Below, one piece after another: positions 56,610 to 64,000 of a stretch of DNA of 64,000 nucleotides (its first letter is position 1; each line of letters begins with the position of its first letter). The stretch comes from Atherinomorus stipes. Lineage: Eukaryota; Chordata; Actinopteri; Atheriniformes; Atherinidae. The position numbers were made by a program, and so were the translations under genes. The stretch is from NCBI GenBank assembly GCA_023101725.1, contig JALJCO010012682.1, positions 248,001 through 312,000 on the forward strand. Reading direction: 5' to 3'. The notes under the pieces are model-generated. The model had not been told where the DNA came from. It saw nothing but the letters and a program-made list of their open reading frames with translations, and ran no database searches.

Positions 56610-59600
56610 GTGAGCAAAGTTAAAAAGCTCTTCTGCACATATTCAGATTGTTGTGCGTTTGTCCTATGCTGTTCATAATCAGTATGCATAGAGTTTATTT
56701 ATTTCTTTACTTTCTTCCTTTCAGTTTATTCATTTGATTTCTTTAAATTGTTTTAATCATTTAAGACTTGCTTGTCTTTTCAGAAAGTTTTGCTCTTTGC
56801 AGAATGATGTCATCTGCTTATTTAGAAATTAAAGTTTAGTATTTCTTATTTGTTGACTGGGAATTTGCATTGATTTATTTATCTGAACCCCAATGCACTT
56901 CTGATTGCATAGAATATTCCAAATTTTCCTCAGTAGCTTTCTGCCTCCATGGTTTTAATTAGTGTGCGCTCAGCTGGATTTCAGACATAACTCATGAGGC
57001 GTCCTCGCTTGATCCTATTTTCAGAGTGGTAAATTGTCTCTTGTGGCTGTTTTTTATTTGTGACTGTTGTAAAAAAGGAGACAACTTAAAAATCTTATTG
57101 CAGCTATAATTTTTTTCTCCAAAGAAAAAAGGAGGCCAATACATCTCCATCCAATATCAAATTATGTCATTGCACTAAAATCAAAGTACAATGTGTGCAT
57201 CTGTTTTCTTGACATATTGTGTGCCAGACATGCTGTTTGTTGGTAGTAAGAATGTTGACCACACACAGGGGTTTGTAGTTAGATGTCTGGTGTTGTTTAT
57301 TGGTAATAAAGTTGTTAAATCTGTAAGAAATCAGTGCTTAATTGCCACTCCGTGTGGTGCACTAATAAACACAGTCCTATATTGGAATGTGTGATTTGAT
57401 ATTTTGGGTTGTTGTTGCTGTTGTGGGTTTTGTTTCGTGGGCATTCATGTTACACACTGGTTTTGTTGACTTTTTCTTACTCTACTGAGTAAGAAAACAG
57501 TAGTTTATCAGTACCTGTGATCTTCAGAAGCATTCAGAGTTCCCTTGTTTAAGTCATCAAATCCACCTCCGGATCAATTTACTGTTGTTACGGAGGAAGG
57601 CGATGAGGGTTAGGAAGACAGAGGCACAGTTGTATTTTCTAATTGCTGTGATTCGGCAGTCAGAATTCCCATCCTTATGCCTTTCCTGGAGCAATCTGCT
57701 GCCAACCGTGGCGTGTTACGATGGCTTTGCCGAAGTCATGAGGCCTTGGACTGACAATGTATATTTATACTGCTCTACAACAGAAAGTCAAGAATCAGAT
57801 TCTGACCTTCTTTCAGAGAATAACATCCACAAGTTTAGCAGAGTGGTGCTTTGTGGCCTAAAGTTGAAGAGGTCAGGCTGCAGTATGGTGAGAGGAAACA
57901 GGTATGTTTTATGATTCTTCGAGGCTTCTGAAGAAAAGAGGCAGAGTGTTTATCCACAATTCTGTCAAAAACCATAAAGCTTTTTAAAAGATGTGGACTT
58001 TTAGCTGAATCACATATATTTTAAGCTGTATTTCTCAAAACAATACATAAGAACTCATTCCAAAAGTATTTCCTGTCAATTCAGTGGATTCTGAATGACT
58101 AATGACTGGGTTGTTCTCACTGTATGGCAACGTTTAAGTAAAAAAAAAACAAAAAAACCAACCTACAGTATAAACAATGAGTAATCCAACAGAATTTGAC
58201 TGTGTTTTAAATATGTCAAATATTCTTGTTCATTTACATGTAGCACCAGTAATTTAGCTCATCTGAAGTTGTCCCAGTGCCCTTGTTCTGTCAGCCGTCA
58301 CCACACTGGACGTGGGAATGTAGCGCCTGTGCATGACTGCTGAGCTCCACAGTTTACTGTGTGTACGCAGTGAGAAACTGTTGTCCTCATGAACATAAGA
58401 TGACCTCGGTCAGACATCAAGGTCTCAATGTCCAGTTTTGCACTGCAGTATGATTTGGTTACATGCAATTCCAGAGGGACCCTGAAATGTTTCACAGATT
58501 TAAAGGTCAGATTCCTCACATTGCATTACACTGCCTCAGTGTTCAGAGGAAATCTTCAGCCATCACGCACCACACACTATTTGTTTATGGTAGCTGTGCT
58601 TCCTTGTTCGAATAAATGTCCTTTGTATTTTGCATTAGATGTCCTGTTGCTCTTTGCCTGCCATAGCAGAAAGTGAAGTCTTGTTTGTGTCCAACCTGGA
58701 GACAAAACCTGTCAAAATCACTCTCTAAATTTATTTGTGGGAATGTGAATAGTGTGTATGTTTTGTGTGTTATGTATCTTTACTACAGTTTAAACACTGA
58801 ACCTAATTGAAATTCAATTCAGTTATTGGGAAAACAATGTCAATAGATAATATCAATTACATCACAAAACTCTTTTGTATGCTTGTGATTCTTTACACAA
58901 GGTCGTCTCTATGTCTGCATCCCAACATTGTTCAGTTCACTTTAGAGGTCGCAGCTCATTCACTCAGCATACTTGAGTGAATAAGCGTTTGATCTGTGTT
59001 TTTACTCTGGTGATAACTTGTGTCTACTTTTGATGAGTTATCCATTCATCTCTGAAGTAGATCTTACACTGACTCAACTGAAATCTGAGTGATTTTCACT
59101 TTATAGCTCAAACACTGGACACTTGGCAGCAGCGTGGTTCAGTATTGGAAAAGGCTCCAAGAAATGTCTTATTCACTCTATGAAATCACTTTACAGGAAA
59201 GAAAGCCATGGCTAAATAATTGTCTTGATATTGATGTCAAATGTGGTTGATCCATGCAAGTTCCACTGAAGCATCGACTGTATTGGACTGATATAGACTC
59301 TTTGATACACTTTATTCCAGATGGATGAGTAAACTGAAAGAGCTCTTTGTTTGTTTAATAAAACTCCTATTGTATGAGTCTGGTTGGTATGAAAGTGTCT
59401 CTTGTCCAATGAAAAAGTGGGCTGGAAAGTTACTGTTTAATGTCATCAGGTGGATTGTAATCCATACCAGTGTTTGGCCTTAAGGACAAAAGTACTCAGC
59501 ATCACTTTCTCCTGTATGTGAAGGTCCTTCTTTATTTATTTTTGTAAAGTGATTCTGAACAACAGCATTTTTTTTTACAGTATCATGATGTAAAATCAGT

Positions 59601-60919
59601 TATATGATGAATGTAAAAAAAAAAAATGCTTAGAACATCTTTATTTGTATTCAGAAATTCCTGAAACTCTGAACACTGCACACTATGTGAAGAGTTTTAA
59701 CTAGAAGAGAAATGACTGAAGTCAGCAGCCAACAAACTACTATGCAGCTACTGTGAATAAAAAATTACTGCAGCTATTTTCTTTTTCAAGAAAAAAGAAA
59801 GACTGTTCACTGGTTTAATGAAATATGAGGACTCAGAGCCACCTCTGTTTTAACTCACAGTCAGCTGAAGAATTTTGGGTATCACTGTTGCTGAGTTAAG
59901 ATAAATGATGTGAAGGTGATCCTGAACTGTTATAGTTTAATATGCTACCAACAGCATCTTCAACTGAATTTGGTATGGGTTTTTGGGTTGTCCTTTTATA
60001 TGGGTGTCCATACCGAGATACGTAAGTCACACTTTTGTAAATATAACTCATAAATGTCTTTAGTAGATTTCATCAAAGTTGCGCTATCATTTGGATGATC
60101 AGTGGTTAGATAATGAAAGCCAAAGTCATTCTACCAAAATGCTGCATGATTGGATAGAAGCAATGACATTTTATAATCAAATGTCAAAGGTAAACTTCAC
60201 TTTGACATCATGATATTCAACAAAAAATAAAGAGAAGAAAAAGAAAGAAAAGAAAACAGAAGGAAAAAAAATCTATGACTATTATTCAACATTACATCTC
60301 AGCAATTGATGAAGAAATTGTGATCACAACTTTAAGTGTACCCAGCTGGTGACACTAACCTTGGGTGACCATATTGTAAGAATCAGTGTAAATTATGACT
60401 TGGTTGGTTGGTGAAGGCATAAAGAGATGGCACTATATATTTTTTTACATTCAATGTACTGAAGCAATTATCTCTTGATGATGAAGGAAAAAGTGACCTG
60501 ATTAATTGACAGTGAAAATAACTGTTAGTTATAACTCAAATGTAGAAGCATGGAAACATGCATAGCATTTATTTATTATACAGTATATTATAATATTTAT
60601 ATTTTTTTCTTTTCCCTTTTATATTTTAGTCTTTTATATTGTATACATATTTTATCGTCTCACTGCTACTGTTCCATTGTGTTACTGTTTTATTGTATTA
60701 TGTATGTTGGAAAGCATATGATTTTTTCATGTCTGTATAGAGTACAGTATACACCAAAAAATGGCATCAAAAACTTACATGACATTCATAATATTTTATC
60801 AAACTGAGCAAAAGATGATTTATAAAGGAACTTTGCAGGTTGTTACTAACTTATAGATGCATGCATACAGAAATGTAGAATTTTTTATCTGCATTGTTTT
60901 CCAATATTTCTTGTTGTAG
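56610..60919. other. gas2 leader intron (inferred)
   Basis: AT-rich sequence with no supported exon. Short ORFs (for example 57585-57914) show no family motif. Confidence 0.5.
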
Positions 60920-60936
60920 GCCATCAGTAGAGAACA

Positions 60937-63095
60937 ATGTGTAGCTCTCTGAGTCCAAAACAGCCCTGTGGCCCCGGGCTGACTGACATGCAACAGTACC
61001 ACCAGTGGCTCTCCAGTCGACATGAAGCCAGCCTACTGCCCATGAAGGAAGACCTTGCCCTTTGGCTGTCTAATATGCTTGGTAAGCCACTTTTATATTC
61101 AATACATAAGTGTATGTGCTGAATACTGGTAAAAGTCTCATCCAAATAAAAACAAATGCAAGAATTTAGAATTACAGCACTTATGTCAAATTTGTATGCA
61201 TTGCAGTGCTTTGTGTGGATCAAATGTGTTACTGTAGGAATGATTTACTTCACACACAATTTTCTTCCTCTGCAAAAACAAAACAGGGTACATTTGCTGA
61301 TTTATTTTAACATTCACCTAGAAACAGCATGGCTTTAGAAATTCCTGCAAGTTTCCTCATCCTGTCTTTTGCATTAACTTAAGTGGTAATGCTAACAAAA
61401 ACACCTCTACAGGGGACTGGAATCAATCTGAGCCTCATTACAAACCTTTTTAAAGTCAACAGACTGCATGGACCTGCTACAGAGTTTCCATACTTTTCCA
61501 TAGATTACCTTAAATGAAGAATGGACATCATTAACCTCTCTTGAATAATGCACAGCCACTGGTAAAGAATGAACAGTGAAGGAAGCACAAGCACTGTGCA
61601 ACATGCAATGCTGTCTCCCTTTCTCTTTTTCAAGGAGAAGCAACATAAGCATGTATTTAATGTTGACATAATTTGATATACATCCATCAAAAGACTGATA
61701 AAAGAATGAAGCTGATGAACATTTTTAGGAAAATAATAATTTACAATAAAACTCAAAGGGCCAAGTTATCAAATGTTTGCATTATCAGCTTTTAGGGTTA
61801 TATTTTTAGACCATATTAAGGTCTTAATGGGTGAAGTAGATTCATCAGCAATTTTCTGATGTGTTTCCTTTAAAACTTGGTATAGTTGTTTCAAACAGCT
61901 GGAGGTTAGTTTAGTGGGCACCCTGCTGAGTGTATACAACTATTTCTTAAGATAACTTTAACCAGGTTCAGTTCCTGGTACAGTCTCCTGTTCGTGTGTA
62001 TGTGTGTGTGTGTGTTTGCAGCCAAAGTCTTCCCTGTTATCTCTGATGTTTTGTTTGCACTGGAACCAGCTGAGCCTGGTTTACTGTGGTGACAGATAAA
62101 GGACTTTCAAACTTCAGAGGTGTCTGAGTTTCCAGTAAGTACACACTACCGTTGATATAAGTTATTTGTGCAGTTTCAGGTGGGAGGAGCTGCATAGAAG
62201 GTCAATGTCTTAGTATACCGATGTGTCATGCTGTATTGGAGCTCTGAGTTTAATGGAGGAGCTTCATTGATTAAGTATTTGAATTGAAATATTTCTTAGA
62301 GCCCTCTGGCTGTATGATTTCCTCACACACAGGGAGCGAGGGGTCGAGTATGAGCAGAAGACGGGAACTCACTGAGTAATTCTCAAGATTCAGTTGCTCT
62401 TTCTGGGCTCAGTTGCAACATTTGGAACTCATTAAACATCGAACCCCCAAACCCCTCCTCTTATAAGAAACAGAAAGGGGGTTAAAAAAAAAGAAATCTC
62501 TCCAGTTTCTTTCCACAGACACCCCCTGCCACCACCTCCTATTTCACAATGATCTAACTAAGAAAGAATGGTCCTCTGGAAGTCAGTCAACTGGACACCA
62601 CATGTTGATCACCAATATATCTCTGCAACTCTGCAGAGGTGTAATATGAAACATTCTCCTGCACAAACAGATGCATCATTTTATATGCCCTTGTCTCTGC
62701 CATCCAGTGGTGTTTTACCAGGAAATCCCCCCAGATTCTCCCACATCATGTAATATTTCAAAGTTTGGCTCTGAGAGAGCTGCAGCGACAGAAAGGCTCA
62801 ATCATTAAAGCTGTTACTGAGATTTGACAACATTACATCAGGTTCAACCTCAACCTGGAATGGACTGGAGATTGAATTTCATTTCTTTATATATTTTAAA
62901 TGAGCATTTTATGATGGATTTATAACGCTGGACTGTCTGCTGTCTTTATGTGTCCCCTGCTTAGGTCTGGAAATCACCGCTGAGAGCTTCATGGATCGGT
63001 TAGACAATGGCTTCCTGTTGTGCCAGCTGGCTGAGACGCTACAGGAGAAGTTCAGGCAAAGTAATGGAGACCTGCTTGCTCTTGGCAACAGCAAG
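60937..63095 (+). CDS. gas2: Growth-arrest-specific protein 2 (GAS2), first two coding exons (partial, runs off right edge)
   Basis: GAS2 links actin filaments and microtubules through an N-terminal calponin-homology (CH) domain and a C-terminal GAR domain, and is cut by caspases in apoptosis. Exon 1 has its acceptor at 60918-60919 and start codon 60937, and ends at 61081. Exon 2 is 62965-63095. All splice sites are GT-AG and the phase agrees. It encodes 92 residues: [40 protein letters not shown], then the CH-domain start with [20 protein letters not shown]. This is close to human GAS2 (MCTALSPK..., [31 protein letters not shown]). The N-terminus and neighbours favour GAS2 over GAS2L proteins. 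The rest of the CH domain and the GAR domain lie beyond the window. Confidence 0.93.
61082..62964. other. gas2 intron between coding exons 1 and 2
   Basis: 1.9 kb with a short (GT)n run at about 61993-62014 and no other supported feature. Confidence 0.7.
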
Positions 63096-64000
63096 GTATG
63101 GAGAAACTGGAGGATTGCAGTAGCCTGGCGTGATACGGGTTACAGTGAAAACACTAATTTGGAGGCTAACTCTTGGCTGAAAGCATTCCCAGACTAACTT
63201 CTAGTGTGAATGATTTTGCAGAGGATTGTTTCTGAGCAGGAAAACATCATTCCAGCAGCAACTTATTAGATCAGATTGAGAAACAGTCACTTTGGTCCCA
63301 AGCGTTTTAACAGCTTTATGGCTTAAATCCATGATTAAAAATATTTTTTTTATGTATTGCCTCTTAAATTATATTTTAAAAGACAGTCTTTACGTGCATT
63401 TTATTGAAACCAGCCTGCTGCAGGACATTATTGAAGTCTGTTTGGCTCTTGCTGAGACAGGAAACAGTTATATTAACTTTCTTTAGGCAATCAATATTAA
63501 AAATCAATACGATTCCATTTAAATCCCTCTCATATGAAACATCTTTAACACATACTGATACTATAGCATCTGGGGGGTCGTATAGGGAGAGAGAACCTAC
63601 CTGAAAACTTAAAAATAATCACCATCCTATAATTTAAATACTTGAATGTTTTTGTGAGAATTCCAACTTTGCAAAGAGCTCCACAATTTCAGAGCAGAGC
63701 GAACAAAGAGTGAGATGGGAGACGGGGTCCTGCAGCCTCCAACATGGCAAAAAGAGAGAGAGAGAGAGTCTTGCAAGGACACATTAACTGATGGGGCCCC
63801 ACAACCCCTGTGAGAATTGCAAGAACTACGTTAAATTTTCTGCAAGGCTTGAGTGTGGGTTTCATAAATTTTGTAATGAGGTTACCTTGAAAGTGTATTG
63901 ATCAGTGATTTAACCCACACAATCTTTTTAAATGTACACTTCCTGGATCAGTGATCAAGAGAACAAAGGAGACTGAGGTGCAAACGCTTAAACAGAAGAG
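63096..64000. other. gas2 intron (start of)
   Basis: After the donor AAG|GTATGG no further gas2 exon (the 'KIPC..FFARDN' part of the CH domain) is recognisable. A short (GA)n run lies at about 63753-63767. Confidence 0.6.

Noticed and set aside
56307..56678. 123-codon ORF at the gas2 5' end
   Set aside because: Its His-rich part is a (CAT) microsatellite and it runs through a good splice donor; more likely untranslated exon plus intron.

Overview
This window looks like chromosomal DNA from a bony (teleost-type) fish. The genes have many short exons with vertebrate intron phases, and the introns and intergenic DNA carry fish-type repeats: hAT and Tc1 miniature elements, a Ty3/gypsy element with integrase ahead of reverse transcriptase, a GT microsatellite-linked 'GGTTAG' repeat and L2-like tails. 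No bacterial-style operons, CRISPR arrays or tRNA/rRNA genes are visible. Protein identities come from recognising family motifs by eye. Exon boundaries were placed by hand using splice sites, and the reading phase was checked at every junction.

Layout from left to right: (1) the 5' half of an anoctamin-9-like gene on the minus strand (about 1748-4318), running off the left edge; (2) a repeat-rich spacer (4319-11281) with a foldback element around telomere-like repeats and a 500-base A-rich tract; (3) a complete anoctamin-5 gene, ano5, on the plus strand (coding 11282-33438, 20 constitutive coding exons plus one candidate cassette exon, 914 residues without the cassette), with transposon-rich introns; (4) a complete vesicular glutamate transporter 2 gene, slc17a6, on the plus strand (coding 37193-46461, 12 exons, 581 residues), with a near-perfect REST/RE1 site and a short upstream ORF in its promoter/leader; (5) about 7 kb without a recognised gene; (6) fancf on the minus strand (54485-55516, single coding exon, 343 residues), with an inferred untranslated first exon; (7) the first two coding exons of gas2 on the plus strand (60937-63095), running off the right edge.

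The order ANO5 - SLC17A6 - FANCF - GAS2 matches the human 11p14.3 neighbourhood, which independently supports the four identifications. These genes do not form one pathway: a membrane scramblase-type protein, a synaptic glutamate transporter, a Fanconi-anaemia core-complex subunit and a cytoskeletal linker. Their association is conserved synteny.

I did not find a clearly new biological system. The observations most worth following up are the RE1 site and uORF at slc17a6, the in-frame 36-codon cassette exon and the GC-AG intron in ano5, the INT-before-RT retroelement, a solo LTR split by a TTAA-targeting transposon that carries a CTCF-like site, and the telomere-like repeats held in the loop of an inverted repeat.
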